Shown here piece by piece: positions 53,272 to 64,000 of a stretch of 64,000 nucleotides of DNA (position 1 is the stretch's first letter; each line of letters starts with the position of its first letter). This DNA comes from Effrenium voratum (lineage: Eukaryota; Sar; Dinophyceae; Suessiales; Symbiodiniaceae). The stretch is from assembly GCA_963377175.1 (NCBI GenBank), contig CAUJNA010003805.1, positions 1,397,501-1,461,500 on the forward strand. Reading direction: 5' to 3'. The translations under genes were made by a program, and so were the position numbers. Under the pieces are notes generated by a model that saw only the letters and a list, made by a program, of their open reading frames with translations, was not told where the DNA came from and did no database searches.

Positions 53272-56200
53272 CAGTTGACAATCCAAGCGTCAAAGAAAGC
53301 CTTTGCCAAGCAAACTTGGTTGAAGACTTGATTTCGCTTACCCGAAAATACGGCCGCTTCGTGGTCAGTTGGCCTTTATGGATACATGCTCACACACACA
53401 GGCAGCCCGCACTGGGCCAGATCCTTTTTCGGCAAAGATTTCTATACACTGGTCAGCGGACATCTCACAAGCCGCAGTTTCGTTCTTGCCTCCCTGCGAA
53501 AGAGCTGGGGGAACGAGCCCTTAGGGCTTCAGCCGTAAAAAATCCACGATTTGGCCATGTTCCACTTCTTAAAAAAACCTGAAGGCCTATCAAACGAGCT
53601 AATTCAATGCCCTAAACAGAATATGCCTGGGGCTGCCCTCAAAGACGTAGACTTAAAGCGTCCCCCCGCGCCTTCGTTGCGGCTGTGATTGCGTGTCGAG
53701 GCGACGGTTGCACAGCAAAGCCGTGGGCTCAAAACCTCTGGGCGAGGCTCAGGCAGTTTCACTGGGCATTTGCCTCAGTCCAGAAGGATCTGGTAAGAGA
53801 CGTTTTTGCAGTAAAGCTCCACTTGTCACTTCAAGTTGTCACAACCTGAAGCTTGAAGAGTGCAGGTTGGCAAGCAGCTTCGCCACGACAATGCTCACAC
53901 CCTGTTCAATGCCAGAGCGGCCCAATGCGCGCGCGAGCTGGAAACTGAATGTTGCAAGGTTTCAGTTCCGAATGTTGGAGAATCAACCGCATCCTCGTTC
54001 ACGAAACAATTTGCGGATGCGGGGATGCCACTGGAGGACTGCATTCTGACACTGGACGCATGTCTTTCAACCGGGGGAAACTGTTGCCTGGATCAGCGTG
54101 GTGTTCACCCATACGAATCAAAGCCTCAGGTCCACAAACCCACAGCCATCTGATTGCATGATTTCAAAGTGCCACGTGAACTGCTTGCAGTCGAAACTTG
54201 ACCAGGCTTACAAAGCGCTTGTCAAGGAGTGCCAGCCGCATGCCCTTCACGAGGGGCGGGGGGGTGGCAATCAAGGCAATCATTCTGAGCCTCAGGACGG
54301 GCAAGCAATCGCTTCATGTAACAAGGCACGAGGTAAAGTAGCAAAAGAGCGCTCACACTGAACAAAACCGCCTCTGCAAGCCCGCGCTGAACCCGCGGGG
54401 GAGTTTCCCCAAAAGGGCCTGACATTCTCGCAGTTGCAGTCAAGGTACAACTGGTCGCTTGCAGGGGGCCGAACACAGGCTTAAGCCCCTTTCCGCAGCC
54501 TGCCTGGGGTTATGTGAAAGGTCGCGCGATGAATGCGCCGTCTCCCGCACTTGCGAGGGAAGCACGGCTGGTAGCTGAGACTGGCCATTTGGAGGGCAGG
54601 AGGCCACATGCGCAGCATAGCATTGCGACAAGGGCTCAGGAGCACATGCTCCACAGCCAAAGCGGCATGACCTTGTTGCTAGGAAGTGGGATGCCTAGTT
54701 GGAGCTGACCGCGCTCACGCAGCGGCGCAAGTGTTCTTTGGCACATGGCTCACGGTCTGAGCCGTCTGACTCCAAGTGACACGATAACCCCGTCAAAGAC
54801 AGGCCGGGCCCCTGCAATTGCCAACAATTGCACAAGGTTTCCGGCTTGAAGAAAACACCATGATCCAGGCCACATTTTCATGCAGCCCAGGTTGCCATCA
54901 AAGGTCCGCACCTACATGTACAGCTTCTCAGCTGCCAAAGGATTCTGGTGAAAGTGACGATATTTGCGCACGTAAAATGATGAGCAGCTGGCTTGTTGCT
55001 TTCAGCGCCATTGCCGCCTGCTTTTTGCCTTTTCCAGACCTGCTGTGTACGACTGACGTCTGCTCCCAATACACTGTGCTAACGGCCAGTGTTGAGGAGT
55101 GGCACATGTTCCCATGGGTGTCAGCTGGCAGCTGATTTAGGCCGCGTTGTGTTGTTTTGTTTAAAGTAAAGGCCAAACCGGTCTTCTTTAGCAAGTAGAT
55201 TTTCTGGATACAAGTAAGGTCGCGTTTTGGGGCCCTATGTAAGTCCACTTCAACTTCAAGTTCTTCGGAGTGCTGCGTGAGTTGCGCGCGCCTGGCCTGG
55301 ATTTCAAAGACGTGCCGGCAAAATTTGCTGTTCACAGTAAGTACGGTCGAATTCAGAGAGCCCCCCATCGCTTTCCAGCGTTTGGTCTATAACGCAAAGT
55401 TGTCGTTTTTTGAGAGTCCCCTATCGTTTTCCATGGTTTCAAGCACCTTGAACTATATGGATGTCCAAGTGTAGACTACTTTCCTTTTCCGTAAATTCTG
55501 ACCGCGCTTCAAATGGCAAGCAGCCAGACCAGGCGAACTCTATGATATTGCAGCACGCATACGCAGGATTCCACATGCAAAACTGGCCTGCGCCAGCAAG
55601 CACGCGCCGTGGCGTGGATCCTTGCTCGCTTTTGTCACGCGGGCTTTACAGGGCAAACGGAGGAGATGCTGCTGCAGAATCCAGAGAAACCTGCAGGAAG
55701 GTTTGAAGCTGTCGTCTTGTTTAACTGATGGAAAACATTGCTTGCAGGACAGCATCAACTGAATTCCCGCTTAGCACTGCAAGCGGCACAAACGCATAAA
55801 CACCTTCAAGAAGCGCAGCGAACAAAGGCAGTCAGGCCGGCCCCCGGGCCCGGAGCAGCCCTGTGCTGCGTCAGAAAGCCGAGTCATCGTCCAGGTGCCA
55901 GGCAATACCCCGACTGAACCAGCTGCGAAGGCTGCGCAACACGAGCCCCGCAAAAAGCGGACAGAGGCTGTTGCCTCAATCTATTGCCTCAAGACGTGGC
56001 GGGCGAATGTTTTTCAAGCCTCAGATCTGTGCCTAAAGAAACCCGCAGGCAAAGTGGCCGCAGTCTAGAGCAGCTGGCCAAGCCGGCTGCAAAGGATCAC
56101 CTTGGGTGCCACGCTGCCTCAAGTGGCCACACCTGAGGAGATGGGAATGAGCAAAAGCAAGTATTAGCTTTGTGCCATGTTCCTGACTAAGGGGCGCAGG

Positions 56201-56758
56201 CGGGGTAAACAAACAAACTGTTCTTATGCGAGGGCTGAAGCGATGAGTAGGCTTTGTTGACAAAGGCTGGCCGACAGGAAAACCTGAACCTGCTGAGAGC
56301 AAAACCCTGGACACGTCTGCAAGCTGAGAGTCTTCGACAACGCCGGCCTTCACAGGCATACGCGCCTTGTGAGCGCATGGTCAGCTGGCAAGTCAACAAG
56401 AATGGATCTGCAGCGTAGTCTGTAAGAATAAGAATCTTCTATAAGTCGTCAGCCGACATCTCCTTCACTGCCCTCACATCGCCGCTTTGCTTGCGCGTGC
56501 GGGCAACAACTTGAGGAAGCGTGCCGGGCAAGCAACAACTAAAGGCAAAACCAATGGGGTATCCAAAAAAGCCAGTATTCTATTCGATTTCTGCGAAACC
56601 CAAGCCTCGCCCACAAACTTCTGCAAACCCTGGCCCCTTCTGCAAACTTCTGCCCTGGCACCCCGCGTGATCTGCAACCCCCACGCCCCCTCTCGTGAAG
56701 TTTCTGTCCCCTCCCCCCTTCTCACGCACTCCTGGCCCCGCTTCTGCGAACAGGTCCC
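53272..56758. repeat. Diverged duplication, copy B (block Y)
   Basis: Paralog of about 10820-14290. It starts CAGTTGACAATCCAAGCG, resembling the end of repeat X at 20340. It has many indels against copy A, no long CA microsatellite, and only one partial unit (about 55748-55980) of the 408-bp tandem repeat. No gene supported. Confidence 0.75.
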
Positions 56759-58654
56759 TTACTGGGCAGGGCTGGGCAAAGCCTAGTTGTGTTTGGTGTA
56801 CACACTTTGGGGATTGGAAGGGAAACCAGTGAAAAAGCGGGAATCTTTGGCGAGGGTCCCTGCTAGAAACATCCATGTGGGTAGTAAGAAACATCCATGT
56901 GGGCAGTATATCCAAAGTTTTGCTGACCCTCCAGAATCCGTGAAGCTGGATCTCAGACCTTGCGTCGCGACGCTTCCAGGGCAAAAGCGGGCAGCGACAA
57001 ATCGGATCGACGTGAAGCCGCGATTCGGCCATTTCACGCTCAAGCACTGCACCATCGCAAGCCAACGCCATCAACTCTGAAGCTTCAGCCTTTGGGCCGC
57101 TCAGTTTCCCAGGCAACAACAAACACTCCGCAACCCTGTCTGAGCTCCTGCGAGCATCACAAGAAGGCCTGGAAAGCAGGTCTGGCTTTTCGCCAAGCGC
57201 AGCCGGCGCAAGCAAACGGCGATGGGAGCCTTGAGCATCCGTCTACGTGGCTAGAGATCGAAGCGCCGCGAAATCACCGCGCATCGCACTGGAGCTGTGT
57301 GACATTGCCTGGGCCAGGCCATGGATTGCATGCAAGTGGAATGTGCTGGGCAGGCAACCGAAGACTCGAAGACAACCCCATTCAAGCCCACCGGTCCATC
57401 AAAATCTTCGGTTGGAGGTCTGGGCACGGGAGCTCCTCGAAAAGATACGGGAAAGGCTTGACAGTCGCCAAAAACAACAGCACCCAAACAAAAAACATCC
57501 TGCCAGTTGTGAACCCTTGCTGGTTGAAAAAGGACTTCGTGACAAATTGCAACAGACTCCTTGCCCACCCATGCCCCAGTAGTCGCTTTGCACCCTCAGG
57601 AACCTGAGCAGAGTCGCATAAACTCGCTTGGGCCTTTGCAATATTGAACCCTAGACTTTGGCTGCACGGTGGCCCAGCTTAATCTTGCTGGCCTTGCTAA
57701 AATGCCGCAACTGGACCAAGCTTGGAGGTCAACAAACTCAGCTGGTGCCACACGCTTGCAGCTTTCCTGCAGGGAGCTCTGCTTCTGCCGGTGCGTGCAC
57801 TCTTTGCAATGAATCCGGATTTGGCAAGCGGCGGCGAAACTTGTTGGGCACAAAACAGCAAGTTTCCTGACTTAGGAACCGGGCTTCAGGGTTCTGAATC
57901 CCCAATATCCGCTGCTCGGCCTGAGCAATGCAAATCTTTAGCGCCAGTTGTCTTACCATGGACTCAGCTTGAAAGATAAATTGAAGTTATGGCCGACATC
58001 AGTCCACGCGAAATGCGGGTGCCTGATTGATTTGGGTCCTGCACCGAAAGCCTACTAGTGACAGGCTGAAACATTCGCTCTGCAAAAGCGCTGACGGGGA
58101 GGGCGTGAACTGGAAGTGCTTTCTTGGAGCCAATGCACGCCTCTTGCGTTTGCTACTGCCACCGGCGGCTCACCGCAAGTGCCGAGCGGCCCCCACGACC
58201 CTGAGGGTCCAAACGAAGTGTCACGAAGCAGGCATCTGCGAGCTCATTGAACCTCTCGGAGGAGCGTTGGACACGGTCTAACTGGTTGCGGCATCCTTTT
58301 AATTGAGCAGAATTCGAGGTTTGCCAAGTGAAATTGTGGATGTCATTGCACCGCGTGGTATAAAAGTGGAGTCGCCCTGGATTCCGAGCAATCAGGCGAA
58401 TCCGGAGGCATGCCCTCCCCGTCAGCGCTTTCACCTCTCGGAGGGGCATTGGACACGGTCTACCTGGTTGCCAGGCCCGAGCATCTTCGCAGGGCATTCG
58501 CGCCCGTACGCCGTCTAAGGCCAAAAGGATCAGGTAGAGGTCACAGGGAGTAATTCCTGACTGCCCTCAAGAAGGCAGGGCAAGGGCTGACATCAAAGCT
58601 GTTCAAGTGAGCCGTGCCAAATACTCTTGTGTAAAAAGCGGTCCTATAAACTTG

Positions 58655-58861
58655 CTTTCGCGGACCCTTTCGCGATGCTTTCGCGCCCCAATGTTTTGCT
58701 TTCGCGGGCTTTGGTTTCTTTAGAATTGCTTTCGCGACGCTTTCGCGGCGGACCGTCACACAGCATGCAGGCTTTCGCGGGTCTTTCGCGGCGGGACCTT
58801 CTTTGGTTTCTTTCGCGATAAGCTTTCGCAAGCTTTCGCGGCCTGCGGTTTGGCTTTCGCG
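58655..58861. repeat. Cluster of CTTTCGCG octamers, copy B
   Basis: Same order and spacing as 17121-17327; I see no difference within the cluster. Confidence 0.85.
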
Positions 58862-60738
58862 GGGATTCTATAGGACACCCCCCTTTACTACTTTGTATTG
58901 TCAGGGTTTATGGCGCGGCTCAAGTCACATTTTGGGCACAGGAAGCCTGCTGTGCGTGGCAAGGCAGGCATCCAAGCTTGATGCAGCAACTCAAGTACTC
59001 CAGTGCTCTGCAGAAGTCACTACCTAAAGCACTCTTCAAGAGAGCACGTTGGCAAACAGCCTGGTGTACAACCCAGCTTGGCCACGACAATGCTTCTGAT
59101 GAGTGGAAAAGAAACACCATAAGCCATGGGTTGCACCGGGTCGACCAAAGCTCCGCTCACGGCTACTGGATTGCCTTCTAATGCTCCTGACGTGGCCGCC
59201 CAAAACCGGGACCCAAGCCGGGAAGGAGGTGAATATTGGAAAGATCATATTCCATAGCCAGGATTTGTGTGACTTGAGTGCATCATGGGCGCTGTGAAAT
59301 CAGGTACGACCTGCGACAAGCCTAAGGTTCATGGACTTGTACCCAACAAACTATAACGAATCAAGCATCCAAAGTTGAAGGAACAAAGGCGGCCCCTCCA
59401 AATGGTGGTCGTTCCTATTTGCCACACCAGATGACGCAGGCCGGCCCCCACTCCTGCCGCCGGGCACGTCCAGTTGCCGCAGCGATCAGCAGCACAGCTG
59501 CAGGCGTTGGTACCTGACAAGGACAAAGACTTTCCTGCCTGGACTGGAAGATGGTAGGGCAGGAAGATTTGCCAAACGCACAAAGAGGCGTAGAGTTTGA
59601 TGTTTTTGGTGGGATATATTCTTCTCTGACACTTTCAAGAACATGAACTTATCAAAGCGCTCTTTGGTGTTTATTCGGACTTGTAATTTTAGCTTACAGC
59701 GGCCACCTGGTCGACCAAGGCAGCTGACTGCAGGCCTTCGTCCGATGCAAAGATGAACCGCGCCCAGGTCCAGCAACCTGGCCGTGTCCCAGGCATTGTA
59801 TTCACAAGGCGGGGTGTCCCTCGTGGGTCCATAATATCGTGCTCGCACCAGCCCGTGCGCCCCCAACCAAAGTAGTGCCAGAAAGACTGTCAAAATGCGA
59901 TTCACACGAGCTTAGATTGTGGCTGCACCTGACAAGTTTCGCTGCCTGAAGTGTAGTTCGCTGCCAACCATGCATGCCGAGCATATAAGCTGGAGGTTTT
60001 GAAGAATACTGTTGCGGAAGAATGACTTCTCGCAAAAAGATTGTGTGGGCATCAATAACCTGTGATTTCATGAGTGTCCTTGCTAGGTTCACGTCTGGAT
60101 TTGTTTTGACCCTTCTTACGCTTGGCCCTGCACAGCTCATGTGGCATTTTCTCCAAAGCTTCAGTGAACCAGCTGCACTTGGTTTGCACTTTAGTGCTTT
60201 GCTTTGCACCCAGCCGGGTCAGTCCTGCAAGGACATGGGAGCACGTATTTAACCAACGCTGCGTTACCGCACAAGGCCAATCATTCCTCGTGGCTGCTTC
60301 GGAGCGAGCGCTCGCGCGGGTCTGTCAAGAATCGGCCGCGTCTCGCAGAACGCGAGTGTCCTAAATGAACTTAGACGCCCCTGTGGGCGCAACACAGAGA
60401 CGGCGGCGTCTGGCACGGCGCGCAGGTCGCCGTCGACGCCACCATCGTCTGCCGTTTGCGCCGGAATGGCAACCCATACCCATGTGCACCGTTCCTGGCC
60501 AGCAGCTCGTGGCCGCGGCGCAGCAGCGGGAGCCCGAACTGCACGCGCAGCGCTGACAGCCTCGTGTTCGGGGTGGAGGTTGGCGAACGCTGAGCACGGA
60601 GGCCGATGTGTTCGTGCCCTGTGGTTACAAGCCGTTTGCCTGCCGCTGGACGGGCATGCTGTCGCCCATCGCGCCTTGGCGGCGAGCTCGTTGCCTTGCC
60701 ACTGCGGGAAGCGGAGGCCGCCGACGGGAAACGCCGGA

Positions 60739-61124
60739 GGGCTTGATTGCATGACAGGGACAGCACTTGAGACTCGTTGGTTCGGAGTGGTTGGATTGGT
60801 CGGTGGGTCCGTTTGCGTGGCAGGTGCAACGCAAGGGCTCGATTTCGTGACATGCGCAGTGCTGTGGACATGCTGGGGCCTGAGTGGCGGGCCTGTTTGC
60901 GAGGCGCGCGGTACTTTGCTCAGCGCTTTGAGCATGTGGAGCTGAATTGCGTGACAGGCGCAGTACTTTACTGGTTGGTTCGTTTGCGTGGCAGTCACGC
61001 TAGGGCTCAATTTCGTGACTGGCGTACTACTTTGGACATGCTGGGGCTCGATTTTGCAGGCGCAGCACTTTGGACACGCCGGAGCTCGATTGCGTGACAG
61101 GTGCAGTATTTTGGACTCCGCTCC
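60739..61124. repeat. Degenerate minisatellite, copy B
   Basis: Copy of 19205-19590 with two substitutions noted (CGCCGGAGGG; CTCCGCGGG). Confidence 0.65.
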
Positions 61125-61223
61125 GCGGGAATGCCTTGGGTAAATCAATGCATCTGCACATGGGGAACGGACAAAGGACTTTGCTTGGGGACTTGCGGGG
61201 CCACGCCCATGTTCACCACAATT

Positions 61224-61905
61224 CCATTGCAGAAATGCGTCGACTACGAAAAACAACTGCCAAGGGACAGGCAAACTGGATCAACCTGACTGCAATGCTA
61301 GCCGTCCGCGTCCTCGACAGCAGCTACCGCAGCTTTGACTTGGGACACCACCTGGGCACCAGGGATTCGATCACGCTGCAGCTTGGCACACGCTGAGCAC
61401 CCCACATTTTTGCTTTCATCGCCCAAGGTCATCAGCTTATTCGTTCCCGATCTGCCTGGCAAGCCACGGGAAGCAAATCAACACACCTCTCACTGCAAAG
61501 TGCGCCTATTGTTTCTTGGCTGCAGCATCGGCCTGTTGCCAAGCCATGCGTGTCACAAGGACTTCAAGTTGGACAACGTGCCTCGGTTTCCTGTTTTTTT
61601 TCGGCTTGTTCGGGTTGGCTGCTTTGCTCATGGCTTGCAAGCATGAGCGCTGCCAAAAAGCCACGGCAGCATGTTGATAGTACAAAACCTTCACCTTCAG
61701 CCTATTCCTGTTCAACACGAAGGCATCCGCATATGATTGCATGTGTGTGTTGGGCAGCAAATGATGCCTCCCGTCCATGTTCAATCATTTTGAACATGTC
61801 GATCATGTTTGAAAACATAGATGTTGCAGCAATCATGCCGTGAAATTGAGTGAGCGCAAGGTTGTGCAGTCACAGCAAACCGGGCCAGTTGACAATGCCA
61901 ATCCG
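61224..61905. repeat. Dispersed repeat X, copy 3
   Basis: Copy of 19690-20370. It has an extra CCTCGGTTTCCTG-like stretch near 61580 that is also present in copy 1 (10465), so copy 2 carries a small deletion. Confidence 0.65.
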
Positions 61906-62864
61906 TCCAAGCGTCAAAGAAAGCCTGTGCCAAGCAAACTTGGTTGAAGACTTGACTTGAGATGGGGAGACACGAAAGGTAGGATACCTTAAAGTGGTCC
62001 CCCGAATGAGTCGTATAGTGGCTTCCCCGAATGTGCCCTCTGAAAGAAAGGAAGGTGCGCGTGGAGCTCAACAGCTTGAGCATGTTAAGAGGCAATTTCC
62101 GTGTTGACCATGTAAAGTGGGGCAAACGATGCGAGGCAGGGACACCGTGACTCGGTGCGAAAAAGCGGACTGAAGTGTGAAGCGAAGCGAGCGAAAAGAG
62201 TGGCAAAAGGAGCGAAGCTGCCCAACCGTCGCCTAGACACTTCGGTGGAGATGCCACTTCATCCAAAACAGCCACAGCACCACAAACTGAGAGCAAATGC
62301 GTGGTGCCAACGCTTGTACTTTTTTCACATGACTCCCACTGTTTTTTCGCCAGTACTCCTGGAAGAATCCCACAGCTTTCTGCAGCGTTTTGCAGCATTT
62401 CCCGCACATGCTGGTCATGCAGCGGAATGCTGTCAAATGCAGCAGAAAGCTGCCAAATGCTGCAGAAGCTGCAAGATGCTGCCAAATGCAGCAAAAAGCT
62501 GCAAAATTCCGGTTTTTGGGCCGAGGCTGGGTAACTTTGCAACATTCCAATTGAAATCCTTCTAGGGGGGATGCTTCCCAATTTTCTTGTGTTTTTCGTC
62601 CCTTACTGCGGCTATTTTCCTTAGCACCTACCGTTGCCACAACTTGTGAGCTTACAAGCTCCCATGTCCTTTATTTTAGCTATTCACGTTGGCTGCAGAA
62701 CCCAAAGGCAATGGCTTCTGTGGCATCAAGCTGTCAGTTTGCGCAAGTCCCGACAGGCTCATGTTTGCATTTTAGCAAAAGAACACTGCAGCTTCTTGCA
62801 GCTCCCAAACCCATGATGGAAGGAGCCGGAGTGAGGTAGCACACAGTGAGACCACACATAGCCC

Positions 62865-63956
62865 CATTTGAGTATGTGTGGTCCCTGGATCTATTCCGCT
62901 GGAAATCCAATATATGCCAATACGGAGTGCAAGAGAATGGATAGTCCCTGATGGCTGTGGGTTGCTGCAATACCTGCGAAAGCGGTCTGCAAGCCTTTTA
63001 TCACTGTTCACAAGTCTGTAAGGACTATGTACACAATATGACGAAATTGGCCTTGAGCCAACTGTTGCATGGAGATCAACATGTGAATTTAAAAACAAAA
63101 CAGACACAGAACTATGTAATGTTTGGCTTCTTGGCGTTTGAAGTCCTTGGGTCCTTCGGTGCTGGCGGGCAGTGCCCTTCACACTTGGCAGGAAGCAGGC
63201 ACAGCCAACAGGCTGTGTTTGCTGCCCTGCCCGCCCTGGTTTGGGTTAATTTTGCCACCCTCGCGGTCTCGGGGTAAAAGTGCGAGGAGTGCTGCAGACT
63301 GCACTGTGACTTCTTATGTTGTCCAAACTTGTTTTGGGAAAGCTGGGATGTCATAGTGCCAAGTGCTGTTAAATGTCTCGACCTTGCTGGCACTCGGTTG
63401 GGTTGATCGTCTTTCTCGGGGCCATTTTGGCTCAAGTCCCTGATCCCGGTTTTGCCTTTATTTTCCCACCCTCCACTCCCTATCACCTTCCACCTCAAAC
63501 GGCCGACGGAGGAGATCAAAGAGGGGAACACTTTGGCGACCGCCCTCTGTCTGTCCCAAAGTGTATGCGGACTGGGTCGAGCATGCAAGGCAAATCCTCA
63601 CCCGGGGTACCGTGGCTACTCAGGGCTCAGATGGCGAGCGCAGGCTTTGTCACCCACCTGGATTGGCGCGGGCGGTGGACTGAGGCGGAAGTCCGCACCA
63701 AGGCCCCCGGGGAATCTGGGGTTTGCCCCGGCAGTGGGACTCAGGGGGGGGGGTGTTTGATTCACATGTTGATCTCCATGCAACATTTGGCTCAAGGCCC
63801 ATTTTGTCATATTGTGTACATAGTCCTTACAGACTTGTGATACAGTGATAAAAGTACAGCAACCCACAGTCACCACGAACTATCCATTCTCTTGCACTCC
63901 ATATCGGCATATGTTGGATGTCCTGCGGAATGGATCCAGGGACCACATATACAATC
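62865..63956. mobile_element. Foldback / long-TIR element, copy B
   Basis: Second copy of the element at 21300-22420, with both arms and the centre retained. The poly-G run is ten long here (63744-63753) against twelve in copy A. Confidence 0.6.
63421..63436 (+). other. Dinoflagellate spliced-leader relic, copy B
   Basis: GCCATTTTGGCTCAAG, identical to 21856-21871; carried along by the duplication. Confidence 0.75.
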
Positions 63957-64000
63957 CTCTACTACCACAAGGATTGTTTGTGGCGATGGTTGCTATATGG

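Larger units (their letters stand above)
56759..64000. repeat. Recent segmental duplication, copy B (continues past window)
   Basis: Near-identical to 15217-22464. The junction at 56758/56759 joins CTTCTGCGAACAGGTCCC (block Y) to TTACTGGGCAGGGC. Contains second copies of the 22-bp pair, octamer cluster, minisatellite, repeat X, foldback element and spliced-leader relic. No conserved gene seen. Confidence 0.9.

Noticed and set aside
1..64000. tRNA, rRNA, CRISPR or prokaryotic operon features
   Set aside because: No cloverleaf, rRNA core sequence, spaced direct repeats or co-directional gene runs with ribosome-binding sites were seen.

Overview
The window looks like nuclear DNA of a dinoflagellate, most likely Symbiodiniaceae. 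The evidence is Ty1/copia-type retroelements with dinoflagellate-style extra domains, a DDE transposase joined to a Ulp1-like protease, genes split into small exons, long repeat-rich spacers, and a 16-nt exact relic of the dinoflagellate spliced leader (21856-21871, again at 63421-63436). Nothing suggests a prokaryotic operon: there are no ribosome-binding-site-led gene runs, rRNA, tRNA or CRISPR.

Region by region. (1) 1-6300: exons of split genes on the minus strand, including a THEP1-like nucleoside triphosphatase (Walker A and Walker B on separate exons) and an unidentified multi-exon gene ending at 2854. (2) 6300-10060: spacer. (3) 10060-22464: non-coding repeated DNA with a (CA)27(CG)11 microsatellite, a 408-bp tandem duplication, a cluster of twelve CTTTCGCG octamers, a minisatellite and a foldback element. 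(4) 22675-53271: one old copia-like element on the minus strand (here 'Element 2'), 5'-truncated and broken by two later insertions. (5) 53272-64000: a second copy of the repeats in (3). Its first 3.5 kb is clearly diverged from copy A, and the remaining 7.2 kb is nearly identical.

The two insertions into Element 2 can be defined to the base. A 4.1-kb DNA transposon (23544-27637; 17-bp inverted ends, TA target duplication) sits in the Element 2 endonuclease-like tail. It encodes a pogo-like DDE transposase, frameshifted, with a Ulp1/C48-like domain downstream, and is almost free of CpG. A 17.9-kb LTR retrotransposon (35257-53143, 'Element 1'; LTRs with no substitutions between them, AGAAG target duplication, polypurine tract) sits in the Element 2 gag. 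At both sites the Element 2 reading frame is continuous once the insert is mentally removed.

Element 1 is the most unusual object here. After gag, protease, integrase, RT and RNase H it carries a domain with a cytosine-methyltransferase-like PC motif, then a spacer, then about 6.4 kb of further minus-strand reading frames (42718 to 36283). One of these is a recognisable Tpt1/KptA RNA 2'-phosphotransferase with its catalytic residues in place; the others are unfamiliar families with Cys-pair motifs. The coding part of Element 1 is split by several frameshifts and two in-frame stops although the insertion is young. That implies mobilisation in trans, recoding, or sequence error.
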